From a bacterium (GTDB taxonomy: Bacteria; Desulfobacterota; GWC2-55-46; S146-80; JALXFI01): DNA of 45,475 nt. A program made the translations under genes and the position numbers. The notes beneath the pieces are model-generated. The model saw nothing but the letters and a program-made list of their open reading frames with translations. It did no database searches and was not told the origin of the DNA. The stretch spans positions 1 through 45,475 of the forward strand of contig JALXFI010000331.1 of the NCBI GenBank assembly GCA_027069035.1, in the 5' to 3' direction. Of the stretch, positions 1 through 8,311 are shown one piece after another (position 1 is the first letter of the stretch; every line of letters begins with the position of its first letter).

Positions 1-1162
1 AACCTATTATAAGCCAGTACAACATGGAAAGGTCATCCACAAACAGGTCATCAAACAGATTCAGGGTAAAAACACCTATCATCATAACAATCATCGAGAC
101 AAATATGGATTCCTCCAACCAGCTTCCACCCTGATGTAAGCCTTTGATATTTAAGTTTAATATCCTCCACTGTATCCAGAGAAATACAATAAGACCCTGG
201 ATTCCCATCTCTATCAAGAGATTAATAAAAAAATTATGCGGATGGGAATATCCATAAGGAACATCTGGAAAAGCAAAACCAAGACTATCTCTGCCAAACC
301 CTATACCATAAAAAGGGTGTTTCCAGAAGTTTCTTAATGTAAATAACCACACCTCCAGCCTGTCCTTATCTTTAGTGGGAAGAAATCCCTTATGAAATGG
401 TAATTTTAGACTGAGCAGCACAATCACCAAAATAAGTAATAAAAATATTATTAAGGATAGTCTCTTCCTTTTAATCAAGAGCAAGGGAGAAATTACTATT
501 TCCATAGATGCAGCTATCCACTGGCCTCTCTTGTCCGTAAGGAACAGTGTGAATAAAGTGATTACAAAGAGCAATAAAAAAAAGTACCTTTTCCAGTCCC
601 TACACAGAAAAAAGGGAATAAAGACAAAAGGAAATACTATAACAAGATATGCAGAGAAGTATTGTGCATCTGTATGTAGAGATTTCATCAGCCCATTCCT
701 TTCAAGGATATGGGCTTTATTTATTACAAAAAAATCCCAGAGACCATAGGTAAGCATAAGAACAAGTCCTGCCAGGATTGCAAGGTATATAATGAGTATT
801 CTATTCCTATTTACAATATTACCCACAACAAGCAAAAACAGTGCAAAGACTTCAAACAGTTCTCCTTTTATCTGATTTATACTGTTTATAAGATTGACGG
901 AGGTAAAAAGAGACAAAATGGCTATCCCTATGTAGATTGCAAATGGAAAATTAAGCTCGGTATTCAGGCGTTTATAATCTCTTGTTATGAAAAGCCTTGT
1001 TACAAATAAAACAATACCTGTAATAAAAAACAGATACCTGAGGGCATTTGTCCGTGCCACAGGAAGGATCAGGATAAGTAGGATTAGAGAAGTTACAATA
1101 GAAGAGTCTAAAAACTTTAAAAATCTTGTTTTTGAGTAATCAAGATTTACACTACTTGTCAT
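1..1162 (-). CDS. O-antigen ligase/polymerase-family membrane protein, 3'-truncated by window edge
   Basis: This frame is open from an ATG at 1162 to the window edge, about 387 residues, with the C-terminus missing. It has many hydrophobic segments and, near residues 290-325, the pattern GIGFGRDSLG followed by HPHNFFINLLIEMGIQGL. That arrangement (a conserved His-Asn in a periplasmic loop, then E-x-G-x-x-G-L) is typical of the WaaL/Wzy O-antigen ligase family (PF04932), which joins or polymerises lipid-linked glycans on the periplasmic side of the inner membrane. The start overlaps the stop of the GT4 gene upstream by four bases (ATGA), implying translational coupling. A second family member lies at 9122-10459, so one may be the polymerase and the other the ligase; sequence alone does not say which. 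Confidence 0.75.
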   Translation of the reverse strand, partial: MTSSVNLDYSKTRFLKFLDSSIVTSLILLILILPVARTNALRYLFFITGIVLFVTRLFITRDYKRLNTELNFPFAIYIGIAILSLFTSVNLINSINQIKGELFEVFALFLLVVGNIVNRNRILIIYLAILAGLVLMLTYGLWDFFVINKAHILERNGLMKSLHTDAQYFSAYLVIVFPFVFIPFFLCRDWKRYFFLLLFVITLFTLFLTDKRGQWIAASMEIVISPLLLIKRKRLSLIIFLLLILVIVLLSLKLPFHKGFLPTKDKDRLEVWLFTLRNFWKHPFYGIGFGRDSLGFAFPDVPYGYSHPHNFFINLLIEMGIQGLIVFLWIQWRILNLNIKGLHQGGSWLEESIFVSMIVMMIGVFTLNLFDDLFVDDLSMLYWLIIG

Positions 1163-2355
1163 ATATACAATCCCTTATTATTCAAAAGATTGAGATAGAA
1201 GGCATTGAGATTTTTCACAAGTGTCTCTATGCTAAACCCTGGATATACTGCCTTCCTCCCCTCTTCTCCCATAACCTTTCGTAATCTTTCATCTTTAAGA
1301 AGCTGGATGGTTCTATCTGCCAACTGCTCAACATCCCTTGGAGGCACAAGAAATCCTGTTTTCTTATTCTTTACCAGATCCTTTACTCCACCCACTTCAG
1401 TAGCTATTACAGGCTTTCCACTTGCCATAGCTTCTATAAGTGAGACAGGAGTGCCTTCATTTAAAGAAGTCAATACTACTATATCAAGATCAGAATACAC
1501 CTGAGCGAGGTCAAACCTGAAGCCTGTGAATATGACAGAATCTTCAATGCCAACGCTATTTGAATATGCCTCAAGTTCTTTTCTCAATTCCCCATCTCCC
1601 ACAATAACAAACTTTACTCCCTTACTTATAGCAGGTTCTCTTTCAATCACCTTCTTAACAGCGTCTAAGAAGTATCTGTGTCCCTTGATGGGAACCAGCC
1701 TCCCAACCATACCTACGAGCAAACAGTCTTTTACCACACCAATAGACCTCTTGAAATCTCCTTTAGAATCCGTTATACAGGTAAATTTCTCCAATTCAAG
1801 TCCAAGGGGTATCACCTCTATCTTAGCATTAGAGCCAATACCATTCTTTAAGAGTTCATATTTAAGACTATTACTTAAGGTTATAATCTTCGTTGACAAA
1901 AAAGCCATAATCCTCTCTATCTGAATGAAAATAAAAGACCTTAACCTTCCAAAATAACCTTCTAATACATGGCCATGAAAGGTATGAACAATCACTGGCA
2001 CACCTGTTAGCCATGCAGCAAGTCTACCAAGCGTGCCTGCCTTTGCAGTGTGGGTATGAACTATATCAGGTTTTTCCCTTCTAATCAATCTATGGAGTTT
2101 AAAAAAGGCTATCAAATCATTCTTAAGGCTTATCTCCCTCCCAAGCTCAGGTATGACAATCGGTTTAACCCCCTTGGAGTTGGCAAGCCCCATCATGTCA
2201 CCTTCTGTTTTATCTTCAGAACCTTTTAGCAGAATAGTTTTATAACCATGTTTATCAAGCTCATGAGAAAGCAGTATTGTATGGATAGCAGGTCCTCCTA
2301 CATTAAGACGGGCAATTATTCGAAAGATTTTGATCCTTTTTTGCCTTTCCTTCAT
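1159..2355 (-). CDS. GT4-family glycosyltransferase
   Basis: A 398-residue GT-B fold glycosyltransferase. The N-terminal acceptor domain has the LNVGGPAIHT glycine loop (about residues 17-26) and a VHTHTAKAG segment. The C-terminal GT1/GT4 domain has GMVGRLVPIKGH, then FVIVGDGELR, and the nucleotide-sugar E-x7-E motif in LNEGTPVSLIEAMASGKPV. The family transfers a sugar from a nucleotide donor to a lipid-linked acceptor at the cytoplasmic membrane face; donor and acceptor cannot be read here. It starts directly after the stop of the asparagine synthase-type gene (TGA then ATG) and its own stop overlaps the start of the ligase-like gene, so it sits inside a tight operon. Confidence 0.85.
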   Translation of the reverse strand: MKERQKRIKIFRIIARLNVGGPAIHTILLSHELDKHGYKTILLKGSEDKTEGDMMGLANSKGVKPIVIPELGREISLKNDLIAFFKLHRLIRREKPDIVHTHTAKAGTLGRLAAWLTGVPVIVHTFHGHVLEGYFGRLRSFIFIQIERIMAFLSTKIITLSNSLKYELLKNGIGSNAKIEVIPLGLELEKFTCITDSKGDFKRSIGVVKDCLLVGMVGRLVPIKGHRYFLDAVKKVIEREPAISKGVKFVIVGDGELRKELEAYSNSVGIEDSVIFTGFRFDLAQVYSDLDIVVLTSLNEGTPVSLIEAMASGKPVIATEVGGVKDLVKNKKTGFLVPPRDVEQLADRTIQLLKDERLRKVMGEEGRKAVYPGFSIETLVKNLNAFYLNLLNNKGLYI

Positions 2356-4254
2356 TCAATCGATGAACTCCCTATGCCAGAGTTCCAGCATAAGTAATGT
2401 CCACAACCTTTGTGAGTGATCTATTCTACCTGAAATATGCTCGGCCAACAATCTTCTAATGCCATCTGACTTGAAATATCCTCTTTCTATTGAACGACGA
2501 CTTAAAAGTGTATCAGACAGATAGTCTTTAAGATCATGCCTGAACCATCTGCAAACAGGGACGCCAAACCCTTTCTTGGGTCTCCTCAAGACTTCCTCTG
2601 GTATGATCTTCTTAAAAGCTTTCTTCAAAATATACTTCTTTATCATGCCTTTAAGCTTGTAATCTACAGGGATCCTTGCAACAAATTCTATAAATTTATG
2701 ATCAAGAAAAGGAGAACGAACTTCTAATGAATTTGCCATAGAGGCAATATCAACTTTTACTAAAAGATCGTATGGAAGATACGAATTAATATCTACTTCC
2801 ATTGTTTTCTCTACCATAGAGCTAGCACTTGTTTTTTTAAACAGAGTCATAAGATAGTCATAGCTATTTATATTCCTCATTTGACTTAACATATTACTGG
2901 AATAAAACTCCTTTTTTTGTTCTTCAGTAAAACACACCATCCATTTTATGTATTCCTGACCATCTGACCACAATGACCCCCGAATAAACCGTTTGAGTCT
3001 TTTAACCCTGCTGACATTCCCATCAGACTCGGGGAAAAAATCCAAAAATACCAGAAGGCTCTTTCGAAAAGAAGATGGAATGGCTTTAAAGTATCTTAAT
3101 ATTTTCTGTGCAAGATATCTATCATAACCCGCAAAATTCTCATCACCTGCATCACCACTCAAGGCAACCGTAACATACTTTCTGGTCATTCTGGAAAGAT
3201 AGTATGTAGGCAAGGCAGAAGAATCGGCATAAGGTTCACCATAATGTTTTACAAGCTTAGGTAGGATATCCAGAGTATCGTATTTTAATATGAACTCATG
3301 ATGGTCAGTGTTAAACTTTTCAGCGATTATCCTTGCATAAGGAAGTTCATTATACAATTCTTCCTCAAAGCCAATAGAAAATGTTTTTGCAGGTTTATCC
3401 ATCAAGTCGCTCATTAAAGCAACAACAATACTCGAATCAACCCCCCCACTCAAAAAAGCCCCTAATGGCACCTCTGAAATCAATCTCGATTTAACCGTTT
3501 CTTTTAATATGTCTATTAATTCCTCAATAATTTCCTCCTCATCTTTAACACTTAATTTTTCACTGTAACCGATTCTCCAATACCTTTTAATATCTATATT
3601 TCCATTCCCCAGGATCAAGTAGTGTGCTGGTGGTAGTTTGTAAATGGACTTAAAGGCTGTCTTGGGTGCAGGGATGTATTGATAACTTAGATAATAGTGT
3701 ATTGCCTCATAATCCACCTCCCTTAAAACGGATTTATCTTCCATGATTGCCTGCATCTCCGAAGCAAAAACAAGTCTCTTTTTATCCCAATAATAAAAAA
3801 GGGGCTTTTGTCCCAATCTATCTCTTGCCAAAAACAGCTTTTTTCTTTTTTCATCCCATATAGCAAATGCAAACATTCCTGAAAACCTGGAAAGACACCC
3901 CTCCCCCCATTCCTCATAAGCATGAATAACAACCTCCGTATCCGATGAGCTTTTGAAAACATGCCCTCTCGTTTCGAGTATAGCCCGAATCTCTTTAAAG
4001 TTATAAACCTCTCCATTATAAGTTATCCATATTGAACCATCCTCATTGGACATCGGCTGATGGCCATTGGGGGAAAGGTCAATGATAGAAAGCCTTCTGT
4101 GACAAAGTCCAACATGATTGTCCTTACTTATCCATATGCCACTGTCATCAGGGCCTCGATGACTCAGTATATCTGCCATATTTACAGCCAGAGCCCGAAG
4201 TTCATCTCCTGCCATCTGTCCAGACAGATCAACTAAGCCAGCAAAACCGCACAT
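2356..4254 (-). CDS. asnB: Asparagine synthase-type glutamine amidotransferase
   Basis: This 632-residue protein begins MCG, giving the class II glutaminase nucleophile Cys2. It carries RRLSIIDLS (about 53-61), NGEVYNF (80-86) and the ATP-pyrophosphatase loop LSGGVDSS (268-275). Family members use glutamine ammonia to amidate a carboxylate through an acyl-adenylate. Inside polysaccharide loci such paralogues are thought to amidate uronic acids or other sugar carboxylates rather than make asparagine, and that is my inference here. A second, shorter member is at 27750-29432. It is the first gene after a 183-base gap and lies immediately upstream of the GT4 gene. The neighbouring deacetylase, FemAB-like and YdcF genes recall exosortase-type exopolysaccharide loci, but no exosortase is visible. 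Confidence 0.88.
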   Translation of the reverse strand: MCGFAGLVDLSGQMAGDELRALAVNMADILSHRGPDDSGIWISKDNHVGLCHRRLSIIDLSPNGHQPMSNEDGSIWITYNGEVYNFKEIRAILETRGHVFKSSSDTEVVIHAYEEWGEGCLSRFSGMFAFAIWDEKRKKLFLARDRLGQKPLFYYWDKKRLVFASEMQAIMEDKSVLREVDYEAIHYYLSYQYIPAPKTAFKSIYKLPPAHYLILGNGNIDIKRYWRIGYSEKLSVKDEEEIIEELIDILKETVKSRLISEVPLGAFLSGGVDSSIVVALMSDLMDKPAKTFSIGFEEELYNELPYARIIAEKFNTDHHEFILKYDTLDILPKLVKHYGEPYADSSALPTYYLSRMTRKYVTVALSGDAGDENFAGYDRYLAQKILRYFKAIPSSFRKSLLVFLDFFPESDGNVSRVKRLKRFIRGSLWSDGQEYIKWMVCFTEEQKKEFYSSNMLSQMRNINSYDYLMTLFKKTSASSMVEKTMEVDINSYLPYDLLVKVDIASMANSLEVRSPFLDHKFIEFVARIPVDYKLKGMIKKYILKKAFKKIIPEEVLRRPKKGFGVPVCRWFRHDLKDYLSDTLLSRRSIERGYFKSDGIRRLLAEHISGRIDHSQRLWTLLMLELWHREFID

Positions 4255-4274
4255 TTTTGTATTAACAACCTTCC

Positions 4275-4394
4275 TTATAACTTATAAAGATTATAAAAAT
4301 ACGCCAGAAACCTCACCTTTTCGAGTGGTGTTCCTGGCAGTCTTCTTACGTGAATAAATACTCTTTCAAACGGCTTGCTATGGCGTAACACCAT
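4275..4394 (-). pseudogene. Possible 39-codon ORF or gene remnant in the asnB upstream gap
   Basis: Within the 183-base gap, an ATG at 4394 opens a 39-codon frame ending at a TAA at 4275. The peptide is rich in charged and aromatic residues (for example HVRRLPGTPLEKVRFLAYFY) and looks more like a piece of folded protein than random translation. An in-frame TGA lies just upstream and no Shine-Dalgarno sequence precedes the ATG. I do not recognise the family. It could be the tail of a lost gene or a chance ORF. It includes the imperfect inverted repeat at 4303-4339. Confidence 0.25.
4303..4339. repeat. Imperfect inverted repeat (stem-loop) between GT2 and asnB
   Basis: The arm starting GCCAG at 4303 pairs imperfectly with the arm ending CTGGC at 4338, about 11 of 14 positions, around a short loop. 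It has no U-tract on the transcribed (minus) strand, so it is not a convincing intrinsic terminator. It may be an RNA hairpin or mobile-element debris. Confidence 0.3.
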
Positions 4395-4437
4395 AGGAAA
4401 TCACGCCGCGACACAACTATAATGCACCCTCAATTTT

Positions 4438-5265
4438 TTAACCATTAAGGAACTTCACCATCAACCTCTTTAAAAATTTAATCTGTGAAAAACAAAGCCC
4501 CATTATCAAAAATAACTTATCGATTGAATTATAATTATCGGCCCTCAACATCTTTAGAAAACTCAAACTTTGTCCCATCTGCATCTTCCAAAGATTAGCA
4601 CTCAATGAATCAGTCCCACCTAAGTAGTCATGTTTAAATGTAAATGTCAAAGGGAAATCAATTTTAATTGCAGGATAGTCTTTAACTATTCTTTTCCACA
4701 GATTATATTCCTCACAATATTTTATATCTTCATCAAATGAGTAGTGCTCTTTTAAACTCTTATGAATAACAACACTTGGTGTTGAAAATGGAGATTTAAA
4801 TAATATACCAGGCCATCTTATATAGTGGAATTTTATATCTTCAATATTGACTTCCATATTGTGATAATATTCCAATTCTTTTTCTGTAATTATCTTATGC
4901 ATTGTTCCACTAATCAACGACTTAGTTCTTCTCATCAACTCTATTTGAATATCTAACTTTTTTCTATGCCATGCATCGTCACTATCAAGAAAGGCAATAT
5001 ATTCTCCCTTGGCTATCGTAATCCCTCTATTCCTTGTATATGATTGTCCTTTATTATTTTTATTTCTTAAGAGCATAACATTGTCAGGCTGTTTTTCTTC
5101 AATCTTTTTTTCTAATATTCTATATGTCTTGTCTGTACTACAGTCATCGATAAGAATAATTTCTGTCCTGTTTTTATTTATTATGTATTCTTCTAATGTA
5201 AAAAATAACCGTGAAATAACACTCTCATCATTATATAAAGGTATAATTATCGAAACTTCCGGCAT
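4438..5265 (-). CDS. GT2-family glycosyltransferase
   Basis: A 275-residue GT-A fold glycosyltransferase starting MPEVSIIIPLYND. It shows the nucleotide-binding strand IILIDDCSTDKT (about 35-46) and the metal-binding FLDSDDAW (about 92-99), the DxD equivalent. The C-terminal third is lysine- and leucine-rich and may lie on the membrane. The donor is unknown. By eye the gene is more AT-rich than the deacetylase upstream. It is unusual in being flanked on both sides by the only long gaps in this half of the window, each holding small ORFs, which suggests a swapped or inserted gene. Confidence 0.85.
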   Translation of the reverse strand: MPEVSIIIPLYNDESVISRLFFTLEEYIINKNRTEIILIDDCSTDKTYRILEKKIEEKQPDNVMLLRNKNNKGQSYTRNRGITIAKGEYIAFLDSDDAWHRKKLDIQIELMRRTKSLISGTMHKIITEKELEYYHNMEVNIEDIKFHYIRWPGILFKSPFSTPSVVIHKSLKEHYSFDEDIKYCEEYNLWKRIVKDYPAIKIDFPLTFTFKHDYLGGTDSLSANLWKMQMGQSLSFLKMLRADNYNSIDKLFLIMGLCFSQIKFLKRLMVKFLNG

Positions 5266-5278
5266 TGTCCGCTCTCAC

Positions 5279-5332
5279 CTATCTATCAAGATATTTCTTT
5301 TTAACATCGGCGTAAAAACAATTTGGGGCCAT
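5279..5332 (-). CDS. 17-codon ORF just upstream of GT2 (possible leader peptide or remnant)
   Basis: ATG at 5332, preceded by AGGAGG three bases upstream, opens a 17-residue frame (MAPNCFYADVKKKYLDR) that stops at 5279, 14 bases before the GT2 start. The ribosome-binding sequence is unusually perfect but close to the ATG. It can pair with a complementary stretch at 5387-5394 at the end of the other small ORF upstream. No homologue is recognised. It may be a coupling ORF for GT2, or a decayed gene start. Confidence 0.3.
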   Translation of the reverse strand: MAPNCFYADVKKKYLDR

Positions 5333-5333
5333 T

Positions 5334-5394
5334 TACCTCCTCAAAGGTCTTTTTTGCTAACTTGTAATCAAATAAGAATAGTTACAAGGAGGTA
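5334..5394 (-). promoter_or_regulatory. Anti-Shine-Dalgarno hairpin between two mini-ORFs
   Basis: Read on the minus strand, TACCTCCTTGTAA (5394-5382) is complementary in two parts: its 3' half pairs with TTACAAG (5367-5361) and its 5' half pairs exactly with AGGAGGTA (5341-5334). That last segment is the ribosome-binding site of the 5279-5332 ORF. The fold would hide that site until ribosomes reach the stop codon of the upstream mini-ORF (5382-5435), which lies inside the pairing arm. The complementarity is seen; the regulatory role is inference. Confidence 0.35.
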
Positions 5395-5435
5395 GAAGTG
5401 GTGTAGTTTAATGCCGTGACACTGACATTAAGCAT
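5382..5435 (-). CDS. 17-codon ORF with strong ribosome-binding site (possible leader peptide or GT2 remnant)
   Basis: ATG at 5435 follows AGGAGG by four bases and opens MLNVSVTALNYTTSTSL, stopping at 5382. The stop codon is embedded in the anti-Shine-Dalgarno arm of the hairpin at 5334-5394, as in leader-peptide translational attenuators. Alternatively, the sequence resembles the first beta strand of a GT2 enzyme (V-S-V-x-x-x-N-Y) and may be the stub of a disrupted glycosyltransferase gene. I cannot decide between these. Confidence 0.3.
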   Translation of the reverse strand: MLNVSVTALNYTTSTSL

Positions 5436-5470
5436 AAATCCTCCTCATCTTAGAACCCTTCATTTTTGGC

Positions 5471-6262
5471 TTAGTTGGCTTGTTTTTGAACCCATTTATA
5501 CCAGTCCCATATTCCCTTTAACTTCTGCTTGAATATCCTCTCCGAATCATTTGCAAGTATTACGGTACGGTTTAAAAGTAAAGGATCTTTAAGACGGTTA
5601 TTTATACCAAAACAACTTGTAACACCAATCTTATACCCAGCTCTTTCTACTGCATTTCTGACCCTTAGATCTACTGCACCATGAGGATAGGAGATGATAT
5701 TTATTTCTTTCCCAGTAATATCTTCTAAATATTTCTTACTTGACTCCAATTCCTCTTTTAGAAGATCATCACTCAGCCTTGTCAGAGGGATATGGGTCAC
5801 ACCGTGCGAACCAATCATCACCAAAGGCAGTTTGGATAACTCATAGAGTTCCCCTCTATTTAAGTAATCTTTACCTCCCTTCTTAACAAAATCAGATACC
5901 ACAAATACTGTAAAAGGAATATTAAGTTCTTCCATTATGGGTGCGACAGCATATAAATTGTCTCTATACCCATCATCGAATGAAACTCCTATAGTTAAAC
6001 ATTGAGAGCCCAGAGTCTGCTTACCATTTATAATATCTGTTAAGGACAACTTTTTACTTTCGACCAATGTCTCCATGTGTCTTCTAAAAAGATCTGAAGA
6101 AACTGTAAAAATACCTCCTTTGTCATCCTTCACCCCTGGGCTCACAGAATGATATAATAGAATTCTCAATCCAGAACGAGGACCTAAAAAGATATTAAAT
6201 AAAGCCAAACACTCAGATATTAATATCTGAATAATTCTCTTCCAGCCTATGATATACCACAT
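5471..6262 (-). CDS. Polysaccharide deacetylase (NodB/CE4 family)
   Basis: This 263-residue protein has the CE4 motifs in order: SFDDGYRDN (94-102) with the catalytic and metal Asp pair, SHGVTHIPLTRL (152-163) with the two metal His (153, 157), and SYPHGAVD later. The N-terminal 25 residues are hydrophobic and may anchor it to the membrane. The family removes N- or O-acetyl groups from polysaccharides using a divalent metal, so it may trim the exported polymer or a lipid-linked intermediate. It overlaps the end of the FemAB-like gene by 16 bases. Polysaccharide deacetylase, FemAB-like protein and asparagine synthase together are typical of exosortase-A-associated exopolysaccharide loci, which is a contextual resemblance only. 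Confidence 0.87.
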   Translation of the reverse strand: MWYIIGWKRIIQILISECLALFNIFLGPRSGLRILLYHSVSPGVKDDKGGIFTVSSDLFRRHMETLVESKKLSLTDIINGKQTLGSQCLTIGVSFDDGYRDNLYAVAPIMEELNIPFTVFVVSDFVKKGGKDYLNRGELYELSKLPLVMIGSHGVTHIPLTRLSDDLLKEELESSKKYLEDITGKEINIISYPHGAVDLRVRNAVERAGYKIGVTSCFGINNRLKDPLLLNRTVILANDSERIFKQKLKGIWDWYKWVQKQAN

Positions 6263-7248
6263 CGATATTTAATGGCAAGATTTACAACATAACGCAATAT
6301 GCGCGGTGTAACAAATTCCCATTCGCCTAACCTTCGAACCTTTAAAGCACCTACTCCCTTCTTAAAATTATAAACTCCAGGGTTATTACAAGGGTCTACT
6401 CCACCCATGTCATATAACTTAACTTCCTTATCTTTACATGCCCTTAATAAAGTCCATAATAACTTATGAGAAGCGTATAATTTCCTTGCGTGTATATTTG
6501 TGGCAGCAAAGAAATCCCAAGCTTTGTTGTTATATATGATTGCCCCTCTAAATGCAATCAAATCACCAGTTTTTCTATCGTTACACCGATACATAAGTAT
6601 TTTGTCACCAAATTTTTCAAATAACTTCAACAATTCTTCCTTAGAGTACTGAGTTTGGATAGATTTAAAATTTTCCATGGAACGATAAATATTAAGCATT
6701 TCATCAATATCTATATCTACCCAGGGTTCTATATTGAGCAAATCTTTTTTAAATCTTTTCAAATTGTGTCTCCAATTCTTTGAAAAACTTCTTATAAGCT
6801 CTTCCTCCGGTCTTGTTAAATCTAAAATCATTGTAAGATCAGTATTTATACTATAGACAGGTCGCTGCCATCCATTCTTTATTAGAGTTAAATCATAATA
6901 TTCGTTGGAATTAGAATAAGAGTCAAAACGAAAATACAAGTACCTTTTCTTAATGGCATCAACACATGCTATTATTAAGGTTTTACCAAAAGATGAAACG
7001 TCTCCCAAAGGACCTCCAGGACACCACATTATACCACCAAGAGGAAAGTGATGATACAAACATTGTGCCATAGCAATAACTTCATTTTGTGCATTATAAG
7101 CTGCAAAACGATATGGTACCCATCCAAAATAACGTTTATATTCACCCCAATTAAAACTTTGATAAATATTAAAATCACAAAACTTTGATAAGTTCTTATC
7201 CCATGTCTCCAAGGCAATGTAATCTGGAATTAAAGTCCAATTCACCAT
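6247..7248 (-). CDS. FemAB/GNAT-type acyl or aminoacyl transferase
   Basis: About 333 residues from the ATG at 7248. A longer frame from a TTG at 7263 is possible, but the ATG overlaps the upstream stop by only seven bases. Motifs such as WGEYKRYFGW, MWCPGGPLGD, KNWRHNLKRF and, near the C-terminus, LYDMGGVDPCNNPGVYNFKKG are typical of the FemAB-like double-GNAT family, which uses aminoacyl-tRNA or acyl-CoA donors to modify peptidoglycan or surface glycans. The partner is unknown. It follows a sugar aminotransferase, so N-acylation of the resulting amino sugar is a reasonable guess. Confidence 0.78.
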   Translation of the reverse strand: MVNWTLIPDYIALETWDKNLSKFCDFNIYQSFNWGEYKRYFGWVPYRFAAYNAQNEVIAMAQCLYHHFPLGGIMWCPGGPLGDVSSFGKTLIIACVDAIKKRYLYFRFDSYSNSNEYYDLTLIKNGWQRPVYSINTDLTMILDLTRPEEELIRSFSKNWRHNLKRFKKDLLNIEPWVDIDIDEMLNIYRSMENFKSIQTQYSKEELLKLFEKFGDKILMYRCNDRKTGDLIAFRGAIIYNNKAWDFFAATNIHARKLYASHKLLWTLLRACKDKEVKLYDMGGVDPCNNPGVYNFKKGVGALKVRRLGEWEFVTPRILRYVVNLAIKYRCGIS

Positions 7249-8309
7249 AAAAATCGTACACAATATACTCTATTATAATGGGCAGGGATATTACTCTTAA
7301 TTTGGGTGGGTAAATCTGGCCATTTAAAGCACTCCAACCCATAATAATTTAGTTTTTTCTTTATGTCTATTATTTTATCTTCAGAGGCATAAAAGGGGAA
7401 TGTATATGGCACACAATTTTTAGGTAATCGAATAAAGATGGGGGTTCCCTGTAAATCAACAATCTTTTTCCCAAGCCATTTGTAGAGTTCGTTGCGACGA
7501 TTCATCTCTTCTGGAATATCTATTGAGTGCAAGCGTGCCAATAAGTCGAATGAAGGTAAAGAAAATGAAGGAAGCAGTCTCTCAGAACCAGATTGAGATA
7601 AAAGCAAAGCAGAAGCTCTAAAGATGTTCTTCATCAATCTTGCCGAAAAAATTAGAATCTTTATGCCATGAATTCCTATTATTGGTAAGAGTCTCCTAAC
7701 AAGTTCTTTGCAGTTAAAATACAACGATCTGTATCTTCTGAATTCGATCTGGGGCGGAAGTGACGGCAAAAGCCTTTCATCATTAATTACAAGGGCTGCC
7801 CCATTCAATAGAGGGAGAGTCTTCCTAAAACTGAAAATCCCCATATCGCCTCTTAAGCCTAAAAGAGTTCCTCCTTCATCCCGGCTAAATAGTCCATGGG
7901 CATTATCCTCAATTAACACTGCTCCTGTTTGCTTACAATATTCAACAAATGGCCTTAGACTCTGTGGAAACCCAAAATAATTAACAGCTATCACCGCCTT
8001 ACACTTTGGGAAATTTGTTAAATCCTCTCGAGGTTTCAATTTTTTATCTACACTATAGAATATCGCTTTAGCTCCTGTGGAACTAATAGGAGAAAGTACC
8101 TCTTTACAGATAAATGATGGCAAGAGAATCTTATCCCCTTTTTTAACTCCAATGCATTTAAGTCCAGACAATAAAGCATAACGTGCATAACTAAAGTATC
8201 TGATATTATTATGTCCAACTAAATCGGCAAATTGCCAATGTTTCTTTTTTGAATTTAGCGGAGGCAAATAAACCTGCTTTATGCGATTATAATAATCAAT
8301 CCCAGCCAT
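7242..8309 (-). CDS. DegT/DnrJ/EryC1-type PLP aminotransferase-like protein
   Basis: A 355-residue protein of the DegT/DnrJ/EryC1/StrS family, fold type I PLP enzymes that aminate keto-sugar nucleotides. Visible features are LLPSFICKEVL (62-72), the PLP-pyridine contact IEDNAHGL (133-140) and FSFRKTLPLLNGAAL (159-173), where K163 is the likely Schiff-base lysine. The usual S-x-H/Y-x-x-K pattern is replaced by F-S-F-R-K-T. The C-terminal domain is less standard and the substrate cannot be predicted. It abuts the YdcF-like gene (two-base gap) and overlaps the FemAB-like gene. Confidence 0.75.
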   Translation of the reverse strand: MAGIDYYNRIKQVYLPPLNSKKKHWQFADLVGHNNIRYFSYARYALLSGLKCIGVKKGDKILLPSFICKEVLSPISSTGAKAIFYSVDKKLKPREDLTNFPKCKAVIAVNYFGFPQSLRPFVEYCKQTGAVLIEDNAHGLFSRDEGGTLLGLRGDMGIFSFRKTLPLLNGAALVINDERLLPSLPPQIEFRRYRSLYFNCKELVRRLLPIIGIHGIKILIFSARLMKNIFRASALLLSQSGSERLLPSFSLPSFDLLARLHSIDIPEEMNRRNELYKWLGKKIVDLQGTPIFIRLPKNCVPYTFPFYASEDKIIDIKKKLNYYGLECFKWPDLPTQIKSNIPAHYNRVYCVRFLW

Positions 8310-8311
8310 AC

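Noticed and set aside
531..1009. Two open frames on the plus strand inside the ligase-like gene
   Set aside because: The minus-strand frame is continuous, hydrophobic and carries family motifs through the same interval; the plus-strand peptides are basic, low in complexity and show no motifs.
1205..1924. Plus-strand open frames of 99 and 132 codons opposite the GT4 gene
   Set aside because: They mirror the codon pattern of a well-supported glycosyltransferase and have no ribosome-binding site or recognisable domain.
4382..4407. GGCGT...ACGCC short inverted repeat in the gap before asnB
   Set aside because: Only five matching bases per arm with a 16-base spacer; too short to call a terminator, operator or transposon end.
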